A stretch of 64,000 nt of DNA, from NCBI GenBank assembly GCA_030762895.1, contig CM061065.1, positions 68,804,200-68,868,199 of the forward strand, given 5' to 3'. Source of the stretch: Sophora flavescens. Lineage: Eukaryota; Streptophyta; Magnoliopsida; Fabales; Fabaceae. Under the pieces are notes generated by a model. It worked only from the letters and a program-made list of their open reading frames with translations. It was not told the origin of the DNA and made no database searches. Shown here piece by piece: positions 1-10,417 of this stretch. The position numbers and the translations under genes were made by a program. The stretch's first letter is position 1, and each line of letters starts with the position of its first letter.

Positions 1-1
1 T

Positions 2-2097
2 CATGAACGGTCTACCCAGAATGATTGGTGATCTGCTTGAATTCGTTTCTCCTGCCATGTCCAAAATGTAAAAATCAGCAGGGAAAATCAAGTCATTAAC
101 TTGAACAAGCACATCTTCTACTACTCCAATGGGGCGAGCATTGGTCTTGTTTGCCAACTGAATAGTAAGACCTGTAAGCTGCAAAGGACCAAGATCAAGA
201 TTGTTAAAGATAGAGGTAGGCATAACATTAATAGAAGCTCCTAAATCTAACATGCAATTATCGAATTTATTATCCCCAATGGTACATGGAATAGCAAAAG
301 TTCCCGGATCCTTGCATTTCTGTGGCATTGCCTTATTGAGGGCTGAAACGGTAACCTTTTCAGGTGCAGGTTTAGGTTGAATGAGGGCTGAAACATTTCG
401 TCCCAAATTGACTCTCTCATTTCCCTTCAACCTCCTCTTGTGTGTGCACAAATCTTTCAGAAACTTCGCGTATTTCGGAACCTGCTTAATCACATCAAGA
501 AGCGGAATGTTTACCTCCACTTTTCTGAATACATCCAGAATCTCTCTCTCTCTGTCTTCCTCATCAATCTTTTTATTTTTCAGTACTCTTTGTGGGAAGG
601 GAATTGGTGGCACATACTCTTTTTCGGTCTCAATAACAATAGAAGGTTCAGGTGTTACCTCAACAATTTTTTTATTTTTTTCAGGGGCTGGTTCTGCAAC
701 CTTCCCGGATCTCAAAGAAATTACACTCACATTAGGATTAGGGACATTAGGATTCACTACTGTTTGGGCAGGTAGTTGGTTCGATCCTTGAGCTTGCTGC
801 ATGGCATTCATCGAAGTGGCAAGCTGTCCAATATGTGTCTGCAAAGTATGAATACTAGAATCCGTTCGTTGCTGAAACTGGAGATTGTTTACAGTCATTT
901 GCTTGACAAGGTCCTCTAGTGAAGGTTCGGAAGGTGCAGAGGTGGTTACTTGGGGAGAGTTCTGTGGTGGTGTCAGCGGTAACATCAGTTGTTGTTGTTG
1001 TGTGGATGAGTTTCCATACCGAAGGTTTGGATGGTTTCTCCAGCTGGGGTGGTACTTATTAGTGGAAAGGTCAGGAATGTTGTACCTGTTATGATTGTTG
1101 CTTTGATTGTAAAGATTGGCTGCGTATGCTTGAGGCAACTCAGTAACCGGCTCATCTTTCAGAATGGGACATGTATCGGTCAGGTGCTCAGGAGAAGTAC
1201 AAATACCACACAACCTTGTTGTTTGAGCTTTATCCACTGCCAACTGTTTCACTAAAGAAGTAAGCTCATCAAGTCTGGTTTCAAGGGCTTTGTTGGAAGA
1301 AGAAACATGGATCTCATTCACACCTTTTGTTTCGACAGAATTGTTTCTAGTTGTGAACTGTTGGGAGTTGAGTGACATGTTCTCAATCAATGACTTGGCA
1401 GCAGGTGGAGTCTTATCAACAAGTGCTCCCCCGCTAGCAGCATCTAAAATGTTTCTATCCATTGGTAGCAATCCCTCATAAAAGTACTGAATAAGCAGTT
1501 GCTCGAAAATCTGGTGCTGAGGACAACTGGACAGTAACTTCTTAAATCTCTCCCAGTACTCAGCCAATGATTCATTGCCTTGTCTAATACCACATATCTC
1601 TTTTCTGATTGATGCAGCTCTGGAGGCAGGAAAGTATCTCTCTAGGAAGACTTTCTTCAAATCATTCCAGGTTGAAATGAAATTCAGCTCAAGATAATAC
1701 AACCAATCCTTTGCAGCACCTTGAAGTGAGAATGGGAAGGCTCTCAGCTTGATATGGTCTTCTGTTATTCCTTCAGGTCTCAAAGGTGTAGAACAAACAA
1801 CCTGGAATTCTTTCAGATGCTTATGCGGATCCTCACCTGCAAGACCACTAAACCTTGGCAACAAGTGTATTAAACCATATTTCAATTCAAAAGGAACAAC
1901 GACATCAACATATTCAATATATAAACCATTGTAATTAACATCGGGAAAGAAGTTTGTCTTAGTGTTCTTTGATCAGCCATGTTATCAAAAGCAAGTTCAG
2001 AATCAGAATCACTAATGGTTGGTGAACTAGTGCTAGCCTGAATTGCTCTACGGCGTGTGTGCAAGGTTCTCTCAACTTCAGGATCAAAATCAAACAA
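2..2097 (-). pseudogene. Athila-like gag-protease, partial, one frameshift
   Basis: Structural polyprotein and aspartic protease of an Athila-type Ty3/gypsy retrotransposon, reading leftward off the window edge. The N-terminus (2097 down to about 1945) holds DPEVERT and MADQRTL, typical of Athila gag starts. A one-base deletion near 1945 shifts the frame; the other frame then stays consistent at every point I checked down to base 2. It gives the gag core, a CCHC-like knuckle (CGIC...H...C, near 1160-1220), a SLRSGK linker near 710 and a protease with the DLGAS active-site motif near 240-250. IILGRPF closes the visible part. The polymerase would lie to the left, outside the window. A primer site and LTR follow on the right. 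The element is old: its primer site is mutated. Family assignment is by motif recall. Confidence 0.85.
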
Positions 2098-2575
2098 GTC
2101 AGAACAACCAGACCTAGTAGCCAGAACTAATTCAGCAATGCACCAACAAATGCGAAAATGCCAACAATGTCCCTAAACCGCAAATTAGATGGAAACACAG
2201 AAAACGATTAAAATAACATTAAAAAAAAACAAAAACACGAAATTTGATCTAATTAAGTCAAATAAGAATTTTGAGATTTTTTTTGGAATTTTCTGAAACT
2301 ACAAAAACAGTAAAAAAATTCATAAAAAATAGAAAAATGATGAATTTGGGAAATTGAGGGTGGAAACCCATAACTCTTTCCAAGAGTAGGGGACTTTTGA
2401 TCGCAAGAATTTTCTGCTAAGATGGAACGAAAGGGATTTCGATTCTGGCACAATTTTCCTGAAAACCGGGATTTTACCGATTTTGACGTCCGATCGCGAA
2501 TTCGCAAGAACGAAGGGGCCAACGGCCAAGAACACAACACCTAATACTATAAAATCTGTTAATAACAACAAGAGT

Positions 2576-2592
2576 CCCCGGCAATGACGCCA
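2576..2592 (-). other. Primer binding site, degenerate tRNA-Asp type
   Basis: On the - strand this reads TGGCGTCATTGCCGGGG, two changes from the perfect tRNA-Asp complement TGGCGCCGTTGCCGGGG used by Athila-type elements. It lies between the gag start and the LTR, where minus-strand DNA synthesis would begin. Confidence 0.75.
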
Positions 2593-2603
2593 ATTTGATC
2601 CGC

Positions 2604-3790
2604 TGTCGCACATGGGTCAAAAACGAGTAATTAGAAAAAAACTGTAGTTAGGGAATGACAACTCGAGTATTGTATCTCAAGGACTCTTGGATTATTATTA
2701 ACCTACAAATAGATTTTTTTTTGGGGGGGGGGGGGGGGGGTGGTTTAGGTTTAAGATTCGATTAAGAAAACAATGCAAATAAGTGATTATCAATAAGCTA
2801 GAACGATTAATCTACTGTTCGGTTTCCCAACTATCATTGATTCATATAATTCCCATGCCCTAAGTGGATTCTAATCCCTTTTCGAATATAGCAGCAATTA
2901 AACAAGCGCAACTGACACTACGAGATATATATTCCTAATTTCCGAATTAAGCAGACGGATTAAAGCTATCATGAATTAAGCAAACACGATCAAACACACG
3001 CGGATTAAGCAAACGCGATCAAGGTAAAGGAACATATAATCATCGAAATTAATCAATACTTATTCTATATAACTTGAATAAAGCAAACAAGACATATAGC
3101 ATAATATTGAAAGGGATAAGCAATTTGATTGAGAACTGTAGAACCTCAAGTGTCGGTGGAAACCGATTACAGCAGATTAATCCCTGGTGATTAGTTCTCC
3201 ATTACAAACGTACAAAAACTTTTGAAATATTCGTGAATAGTGAATGTCCTCAGTATCAGTGGCTGAGTTAGGTTAAAATAACATGGAATTGGGTTCTAAT
3301 CCAAACCGGGTCGGAAAACATAAAAACCGGCCCACTAACTAATTATTTCTTAAGTATGGAACTAAACTGATTTATTTGACCCTTTTTCACTCCGAACCAG
3401 CTTTTGACTTCAACACGAAACTTGTATCTCTTTCTCTTAGCTTTCCAACGCATATTATAACGCATCAATCCGATTCCCGTAGCTCAAGTTATGGTCTGCA
3501 CAGTGAAAAGGTATCAAATATCTGCTAATGCTGAAAATAAAATACGAAAATAAAATAATGGCAAAAATAAACTTAAATCTAAAAACACAATAAAATAGTA
3601 AAATTAATAAAACAAAGTAGAGAAATGCCTAAGTACAATAGCAGAAAATTGTGCATCCGAATGCACTGATCAACATGCAAGGGTAGTGAGGTGGCATACA
3701 TGCAAGGCTAGTGGAGTGTGAGGTGGCGCCACCGTGACCACGTTCCTCCTGGTCATGACACATGTCACTACGTGTTGCTCCGTCGGCACA
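2604..3790 (-). repeat. Probable 5' LTR of the Athila-like element
   Basis: Noncoding DNA directly beyond the primer site. In element orientation it ends ...GTGCGACA next to the primer site and may start TGTGCCGACGG at about 3790, which would make it about 1.2 kb. The outer boundary is a guess, because the partner LTR lies outside the window and no target duplication can be checked. It contains a T9G18 homopolymer run at about 2714-2740. Confidence 0.5.
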
Positions 3791-3821
3791 ATCAGGTGTT
3801 TTCTTCTGTATCTTCCTACTG

Positions 3822-4035
3822 TTGGAATATTTTCTTAATTGTTTTAGGGTACTATTAAAAACTTATTGTACTTAAGTCCGACCTAATTTTAATATTCTAA
3901 CTCTCAATTAATTAATTGATTGACCGATTAATCGCTCGGTTTGCGTCTGTTTGCGTTTTGGACCCATTTCTGCTCCGATTTTCCTCTAACTTGAAACGCA
4001 AGCTAACTAACACCTAAGGAATCGGGGTGTTACAG
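3822..4035 (+). repeat. Possible LTR fragment ending GGGTGTTACA
   Basis: The block starts TGTTGGAATATT and ends GGGGTGTTACA, the style of chromovirus LTR ends, and abuts chromovirus pol sequence at 4037. A normal primer site and gag are missing between them, so a deletion or a rearranged remnant is likely. Boundaries are uncertain. Confidence 0.3.
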
Positions 4036-4036
4036 T

Positions 4037-4590
4037 CACAGCGAGTAGTGAGTTTCTCAGAGAACTTAAGGATAAACAGGTTCAGGATCAGTATCCGTAG
4101 GAGGTGAGTAGAGGCGTAGATGAGGGTAAGGTTTCTGAGTTCAGTAGAGGAACAGATGGTGTGTTAAGGTTCAGAGATCGATTATGTGTACCCGAGGACA
4201 TAGAGCTTAGGAAAATGATCTTGGAGGAGGCACATAAGAGTAAGTTAAGTTTTCACCCTGGAGCCACGAAGATGTATCAGGATTTTAAGTTGATGTTTTG
4301 GTGGCCGAGGATGAAGAAAGAGGTAACAGAGTATGTTCTATCTTTCCTAGTTTGTCAGATGGCTAAGATTGAACATCAGAAGCCTGCTGGTTTGTTATAC
4401 TCGTTGGATATCCCAGAGTGGAAATAGGATAGCATAGCTATGGATTTTGTGGTTGGATTACCACGAAATCCTAAGAGGCATGATGCGATTTGGGTTATCG
4501 TCGATAGCTTGACGAAGTGTGCTCACTTCTTACCTACTGGTGAGAGTTATAATCTGGAGAGGTTGACACATATTTACATCAGAGAGTTTG
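4037..4590 (+). pseudogene. Chromovirus integrase remnant, first half
   Basis: Fragment of a Ty3/gypsy pol gene covering the end of the RNase H linker, the H2C2 zinc finger of integrase (H in SFHPGATKMY, then LVCQMAKIEH) and the start of the catalytic core (SIAMDFVVGLP, WVIVDSLTKCAHF). Stop codons interrupt it near 4100 and again near 4425, where the conserved tryptophan after PEWK is TAG. It breaks inside IYIREFGR at 4590, where the Athila-like gag-only element is inserted. The frame resumes exactly at 12002. Dead copy; the rest of the element is not in the window. Confidence 0.85.
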
Positions 4591-4595
4591 GTAGG

Positions 4596-6173
4596 TGATG
4601 TCGCGTAAGTCAACGCGCGCGTGCGATTCCGGCAAGTGTACCGGACTGCCGTCAAGTAATAAAAGATATCGAACCCACAGAGACTGTGTTCTCGAATCGC
4701 AATCGGTTTTCGAATCGATTAGATCTGGACTTTGTAAATGGTTTTGAAAAATGTTTGAATTGGAAAATTAAAAGATAGATGAGCAGAAAACAAATGTTTT
4801 TGGGATTTTCGATTTAAATGGATTCCTAGGGATTTGGGTTACCTTTGAGGTTGTTATGTTGCTAATCTGATTTACCTTTGTTGATTACCGAAATTGCCTT
4901 GAAGGCGAGTTTATCCTCTAATAGCTTAAGCTCCCTCTCGAGTTACAAAAGCCGTGCCCAATTGACCCGACCCCTACTCTCGTGGTAGTCGATCCCAGAT
5001 TGGACCCTTTGCATTCCGTGACAACTCGTTGCTCCTCGAGGGACGGCTTCTAACTCTCGTGATTTCAGTCCCAAGTCTGACTTCTATAGGTCCGACACCC
5101 AAGTTCACCGCTAGGTTCCTCCTTGAAATGTCTCAGTCATGCAAATAACCTAAGTTCACCGCTAGGTTCCTCCTTGGATCATTCACATCTCACAAACCAG
5201 TGGCTGCCGGGCTTTACGAGTGAAACACCCTAGAAATCCTAAGTTCACCGCTAGGTTCCTCCTTAGAACGTCTACGTCACGCAAATAAACGGTTGCCGAA
5301 ATTTATGAGTGATTAACACACTAGAAATCAGATCTAAAACAGTAACGAAATCAACAATGATTTTACATCAAATCAACATCATTTACAAACCTCGGGCAGA
5401 GCCCTAATCCCTAGAAACAAACTACTACTCCAGTCTTGCCATGGAGATGACAAGCTGGGTTGACAACATAGTGAAAATCAGAAAAGAGAAGAGAGGAGAA
5501 GAAGAGAAGAGATCTATAATCTATGCCTAGAGTAGTAGCCCCCAAAGGTCTCCTCCTCTGTATCTGATGCCTTGGTCCATATTTATAGAAATGGGGAAGT
5601 TAGAGTCCCAAACCAACTCAAAATCTGATCTATTTCGGTTTCTTCAGGTCCAAGTAATGCGCGTCACGGCCGTGATGGCCATCACGCCGGCCGCGTGACG
5701 GTCTCCGCTTCGGAAGTTGTGCAAAATCCGGTCATTCGCGACGCGAATATCTGCTCGCGACGCGAGCATCTGTTTTGGCCCGTGAAGAATTTCACTACCG
5801 GGCCGTGATGTGCTCGACTTGTGGTGGTTTTGGGTCACGGCCGTGATGGCTATCACGGCCAGGCCGTGATGAGACTCGACTTGACCTTTCTTCTTTTTCA
5901 GTTTTGCTCGATCATGGCCGTGATGGGCATCACGGCTAGGCCGTGATGGGCTCTGTTTGGCTCATTTTCTTCAGTATTAAAGCTCCATCTTCATCCAAAC
6001 TTCATCATGGTTGATCTTGAGCAATTTACCCTTGATATCTGCAAAACAACACACGAAAACCGCCTTACCCGTTCCAAAGGAAAATTAACCTAAAATCTAA
6101 TAAAAATATGCCTAAACTACATGAAAATGCATGAAAAATGATGGACAAAGATGAGGTGGAATCACACTCATCA
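4596..6173 (-). repeat. 3' LTR of the gag-only element
   Basis: 1578 bp, bounded by TGATG...CATCA, with GTAGG immediately to its left. It matches 10418-11996 nearly throughout. Differences include short indels near 5215, 5295, 5700 and 5745. It contains an ordered set of near-palindromes around TCACGGCCGTGA at 5660-5960 and repeated AAGTTCACCGCTAGGTTCCT units at 5100-5270. Confidence 0.93.
5660..5960. repeat. Array of CACGG-CGTG palindromes in the LTR
   Basis: Several copies of TCACGGCCGTGA followed at fixed distance by CATCACGGC(C/T)AGGCCGTGA occur in about 300 bp, in an otherwise AT-rich LTR. Each unit can pair with itself and with its neighbour. The same array recurs in the other LTR and, shorter, at 7556-7712. 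Confidence 0.85.
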
Positions 6174-7915
6174 AATCACCCCAAGCTTAAAACTTTGCTT
6201 GTCCTCAAGCAATTACTCAGGCCATAAGATAATTCAATCAAAGCATGGATAGTGAACCAAGAACCCTAGAAGCTAATCCAAGTGATAGGCATTTTTAATA
6301 AGCACTCAAGAGATAATCAATTTCAAGTCCAATTAGAAGCTTAGGTTCTTCAAGTTCATGTCCTCACTGATTTGGGCACTCATCTCACCTCACTCAAGTG
6401 TTTTAGGGTTTATGACAATTCACTCCATTTCCTCAAGTAAAGTATTTTACCATAGGCTTGACTATTAACCAAATCTCTACTTTATTTAAGAAAACACTTA
6501 AGAATCAAGAGGTCTTTTACTTTGGTTGTAATGTGGCCATGGGATTTATTATTAGGTGGGAAAATCAAAGAAAGGGAATTTCAAGAAGGCTAGACAGATT
6601 ATCAAACATTACAAAGTATGACACCTTCTAAAATACCTTTTGAGGGCTTTGATTTACTTTTTCCACCTTTCTTCTTTTTTTTCTTTTTTTTTTCTTTTCA
6701 TTTCTCACTTTCTTTGTCATCCCCTTCTCCATTTTTTTTCTGTTTATTTCATTTTTATTTGTTTGGAGAAGGGGAGATTTAGCTCAAGAGAAATATTTTC
6801 ATCCCATTCTTTTTCCAACTACCATTTTGCCCTTTTTGTAATACTTTAAAAGGTGCCATACCAAGCATTATTTATCAAAGTAATTCAAGGTACCAAGAAA
6901 AGTATTTTATCTTTAGGCTCAAAATTGGGCAACTAAGGGGTAGCATTTATCATTCAAAGCTCGGGAGGCCGGAAAAATACCTAGTGCCTCAATCATTTCC
7001 AAAAAATGTTTTCAGAAATTTTTAAGTTTTGAAATGGTTTCAAGTCAAGTTCTAGAAAATACAATCCAAGAGGAATTAAATCACTCTATCACAAGAAATG
7101 GGGTAGATTTAGTGAATACCCCTTTTGGCTCAAAATCTTACATTTAGTAGTTCAAAAATCAGTGAGGTACACAAGTTTAAGGAACCACATGCTAATTATC
7201 AACTATCAAATGACTATCTCAAGAAATTTCATTTTTAGCCATATCACAAGAATAATGAAAAATTGGGTTCAAAATTCACTATCTCAATTCATTTGGCTCC
7301 AAGTTCTCACAATTGGATGCATGTTCTAAGTGAGAGGCAATCTAGAGAATGTGATCATACCAATCTATGCCTATGAGAATGCAATATGAATGCAACAATG
7401 CAAATGCAAAAATAAATAAATACCCCTACCCCAAGCTTGATTACTTACATTGTCTCCAATGTGAATAATCAAGTCGGAGAGAGGAGAAAAATTGGAACAA
7501 CTTACCGAGTCGGTAGCGGGTATTGGCTTCACATTCCAGTCAAAACTTGGGTGGAAATTTTATCACGGCCGTGAGGCTCATCACGGCTAGGCCGTGATCA
7601 ATTCTGTCCTCTGGAGTTGCCCTGTCACGGCCGTGATATACATCACGGCTAGGCCGTGATCCTTTCTGTGCCCTTGTTTAGTTTATCACGGCCGTGACCG
7701 CGTGATGGCCTCTGACTTTATCTTTTTTATGCTCTTCTTCTCTTTCTCAACCTGAAAACACTAGACAAACCTATTAATGATATTTTTGCCTCTTGATCTT
7801 CTCAAATTATTCAAGAGGTTAAATCAAAAACAAAAGGAAAAAGGGAAAGAAAAACTTGGGTTGCCTTCCAAGAAGCGCTTATTTATGGTCTTAAGCTTGA
7901 CCATACTTCCTCAAG
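6174..7915 (-). other. Noncoding 3' region of the gag-only element
   Basis: 1.7 kb between the protease stop and the 3' LTR with no credible gene on either strand. The LTR-proximal end holds AAGCTTGGGGTGATT (- strand), a likely polypurine tract. At 7556-7712 three more CACGGCCGTG palindrome units repeat those of the LTRs. A T/C-rich tract lies at 6655-6800. Confidence 0.7.
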
Positions 7916-8860
7916 TCAACCGGGGTCGACTGGGCGTAGAAGTGTAGGCACACTTCTCTTCCATGGAGCTCCTTCAAATAGCCGTTTCTGCTCATACGGC
8001 CAATAATGCTTCCGCTTTGCTCTTTTCTCTCGGAGCTTCCTAGCCTTCCTTCCTCCCGGCGGAAGTATTGTTTCTGCATGGACAGCAATCCCGACTTCAC
8101 CACTGGTTGCATCTTCAACCATGCGTATCTTTGGGGTTGCTTCCATGCTAAGTTCTTTCTCTACCGCTGGAGACGTTACATCAATTCTGCACACATGGCT
8201 CTCAAAAGGAGGGTTGTTACAAGAGTTAGTCAACTGAAAATTTACCCTACCTTCCTCTACATTTAGAGAGAGTTTGCCATTCCTTACGTCTATTAATGCT
8301 CCAGCGGTTGCCAAGAATGACCTTCCTAAAATGATGGGGAATTTAGAATTCCCTTTCATGTCCAATACCAGGAAGTCGGTAGGGATGAGAATTTTCCCTA
8401 CCTTTACAGGAACATTCTCTAGTATGCCTAGAGGAGTCCTAGTTGAGCCATCCGCAAATTGTAAGGGGAATTTGAATGGTCTCAACTCTTTGCTTCCCAA
8501 CCTTTCCATGATAGTGAGGGACATCAAGCTCGTGCTAGCCCCTAAGTCACATAAGGCTGGGTCTATTTCCACTTGTTCGATCGAGCAAGCGATGGAGAAA
8601 CTACCTGGGTCTTTCAGTTTAGTAGGCATTTTAGTCTCTACATCTACTTGCTTTTTCTTGACCAGCCTCTGTGGGAAAGGTATCAGGGGTTGGTACGGTG
8701 GTGGAGGGACATATTTCGGTTCTGGCTCTTCCTTTTCGCTCGTGTCCTCCTCCGGTTCCACGTCCATTTCAGCTACCCCCACCCCAAGCTTATCATCCCT
8801 CAAGTGTATGACATTGCAATGCTCATTGGGATTTGCTTCGGGTTGCCCAGGAATGTACCC
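7916..8860 (-). CDS. Retropepsin-like aspartic protease of the gag-only element
   Basis: Continues the gag frame after the frameshift near 8860; the open frame runs from about 8860 to 7916. An acidic/proline linker (EEDTSEKEEPEPKYVPPPPY) precedes the protease core. The active-site motif is DLGAST, with the flap and C-terminal part at VLDMKGNSKFPIILGRSFL. The region after about residue 230 (RKARKLREKRAKRKHYW) is basic and of unknown role. No reverse transcriptase follows; the sequence becomes noncoding below 7915. It has no start codon of its own, so it is best read as the C-terminal half of a gag-protease polyprotein broken by one base. Confidence 0.82.
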   Translation of the reverse strand, partial: GYIPGQPEANPNEHCNVIHLRDDKLGVGVAEMDVEPEEDTSEKEEPEPKYVPPPPYQPLIPFPQRLVKKKQVDVETKMPTKLKDPGSFSIACSIEQVEIDPALCDLGASTSLMSLTIMERLGSKELRPFKFPLQFADGSTRTPLGILENVPVKVGKILIPTDFLVLDMKGNSKFPIILGRSFLATAGALIDVRNGKLSLNVEEGRVNFQLTNSCNNPPFESHVCRIDVTSPAVEKELSMEATPKIRMVEDATSGEVGIAVHAETILPPGGRKARKLREKRAKRKHYWPYEQKRLFEGAPWKRSVPTLLRPVDPG

Positions 8861-10251
8861 TTAGGTCTCGAGTACGTGCTGGCTTGTTGGGCAATCTGGG
8901 TTTCTAGCATCTTGTTATGAGTTGCTAAGTTGTCTACCTTAGATGCTAGCTCCTTTATTGCTTCACTCACTGCCCTTCCTTGTTGTCTAAACTCCTCATT
9001 CTGTTTTGTCTGAGTTTCAACAAAACTTTCAAATAAAGTCTCGAGTTTAGATCTTTGTACCTGAGGATACCCCGGTGCTGTTCTCTTATTACCTCGACCC
9101 TCTTGGAACTCATGGTTGAGCGTGTTGCTGTAGTTGCCGTAGGAGAGGTAAGGGTTGTTCCTTCTTTGGTTGTAGGGATTTGGGGGAGCATAGTTGGGCA
9201 GCTTCGGGTTCGTATCGTAGTAGTTGTTACAAGAGTTCACTTGCTCACCCGAAGCGCCGGATCCATGAGCGATGCCACGAGGGCATTCCATCATATCATG
9301 TCCCTGCATTCCACAAATCTCACAAACAAGGTTAGTAGCACCTAATGCACTCACATTAGCTCTTTCCAGCCGATCAAAACGTTTATTAAGTGAGTCTATC
9401 TTTGACATAATAAGATCTGTGCTATTTACCTCAAACTTACCCCCCGAAATCTTGTTCGGGTTATTACCTCTTTCGGATCCCCATTGGTGGTAGTTGGTGG
9501 CGACATTCTCGATGATGTTGAATGCCTCAGTGAGAGGCCTATTCATAAACGCTCCACCGGCTGCAGAATCTAGTGACACCTTCGAAGAGTAGTCCAATCC
9601 GTTATAGAAGGTGTGCACTATTAACCACCTTTCGAGTCCGTGATGTGGGCACGACTCCAGCAGTCCCTTGTATCGATCCCAAGCTTTCGATAATGATTCT
9701 CCGTCTTTTTGGAAGAAGCCGGTGATCTGGGTTCTTATGTAGGCCGTCTTGGATGGAGGGAAGAATTTCTCCAAGAACGCCTGCTCCAATTGGTCCCAAG
9801 TAGTCAAAGTGTTAGCGGGGATTTGCTTAAGCCAGGTCTTTGCCTTTCCAGTGAGAGATGAGGGGAACAATCTCAAACGCACAACATCGACTGAGGCTCC
9901 ATTAATCCTAATTGCATCGGTGAACTCTAAGAATGTTTCTATATGATCGGTCGGGTCCTCCGAAGGCAATCCTCCGAATTTATGTTGCCTAATCATGTTG
10001 ATTAGCATGGGCGGTATGGTATAGTTTTCCGCCTCAATCTCTGGTCTTGCAATCCCAGTTCGCAAGCCTCTCGCATTTGGGGCTGCGTAGTCCTTCAAAG
10101 GCTTTGTATCCGGTTGATTCGCCATGAGTGGAACGGGACTCAACCTTTCTCCCTCTCTTTGTAGTCTTCTACGTCTGTGGAAGGTCCTCTCGATCTCCGG
10201 ATCAATCTCACTAAGGCTCCCAAGACTTAGGGATCTTTGCATATAACTCAC
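8800..10251 (-). CDS. Athila-type gag polyprotein of the gag-only element
   Basis: 483-residue open frame. The N-terminus carries DPEIERTFHRRRR and MANQPDTKPL, as in Athila gags. The retrotransposon gag core spans roughly residues 90-230 (PSEDPTDHIETFLEF, GKAKTWLKQIP, FFQKDGESLSKAWDRYKGLL). A CCHC zinc knuckle, CEICGMQGHDMMEC, lies near residue 315, followed by an Asn/Tyr/Pro-rich region. The frame ends early: near 8860 (after SRPKG) a one-base deletion moves the natural continuation (IPGQPEANPNEHC) into the protease frame, so the last 20 or so residues are out of frame. Gag would assemble virus-like particles for reverse transcription in the cytoplasm. The long intact core suggests fairly recent selection or youth. 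Confidence 0.88.
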   Translation of the reverse strand: MSYMQRSLSLGSLSEIDPEIERTFHRRRRLQREGERLSPVPLMANQPDTKPLKDYAAPNARGLRTGIARPEIEAENYTIPPMLINMIRQHKFGGLPSEDPTDHIETFLEFTDAIRINGASVDVVRLRLFPSSLTGKAKTWLKQIPANTLTTWDQLEQAFLEKFFPPSKTAYIRTQITGFFQKDGESLSKAWDRYKGLLESCPHHGLERWLIVHTFYNGLDYSSKVSLDSAAGGAFMNRPLTEAFNIIENVATNYHQWGSERGNNPNKISGGKFEVNSTDLIMSKIDSLNKRFDRLERANVSALGATNLVCEICGMQGHDMMECPRGIAHGSGASGEQVNSCNNYYDTNPKLPNYAPPNPYNQRRNNPYLSYGNYSNTLNHEFQEGRGNKRTAPGYPQVQRSKLETLFESFVETQTKQNEEFRQQGRAVSEAIKELASKVDNLATHNKMLETQIAQQASTYSRPKGTFLGNPKQIPMSIAMSYT

Positions 10252-10394
10252 AGAGAGATGGATACAATAGAAGGAAAAGAAATTTTTGATTTTTTTTTTT
10301 GTTTTTTTTTATATTTCAGAAACAAAAATCAAATAAAAAGAAAAGGGTCCAGAAAATCAATTTAAAAACTAATTGAAATTCGAAAAGGCACAGT

Positions 10395-10411
10395 CCCCGG
10401 CAACGGCGCCA
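10395..10411 (-). other. Primer binding site, perfect tRNA-Asp complement
   Basis: The - strand reads TGGCGCCGTTGCCGGGG, which is complementary to the 3' end of plant tRNA-Asp including CCA. It is separated from the LTR end by about six bases. Confidence 0.9.
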
Positions 10412-10417
10412 AAAACT

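Noticed and set aside
5100..5270. Spaced AAGTTCACCGCTAGGTTCCT repeats as a regulatory array
   Set aside because: They are present in both LTRs and no known motif is matched. Kept only as internal LTR structure.
10395..10411. tRNA-Asp gene
   Set aside because: Only the 3' end complement is present; it is a retrotransposon primer site, and no cloverleaf surrounds it.
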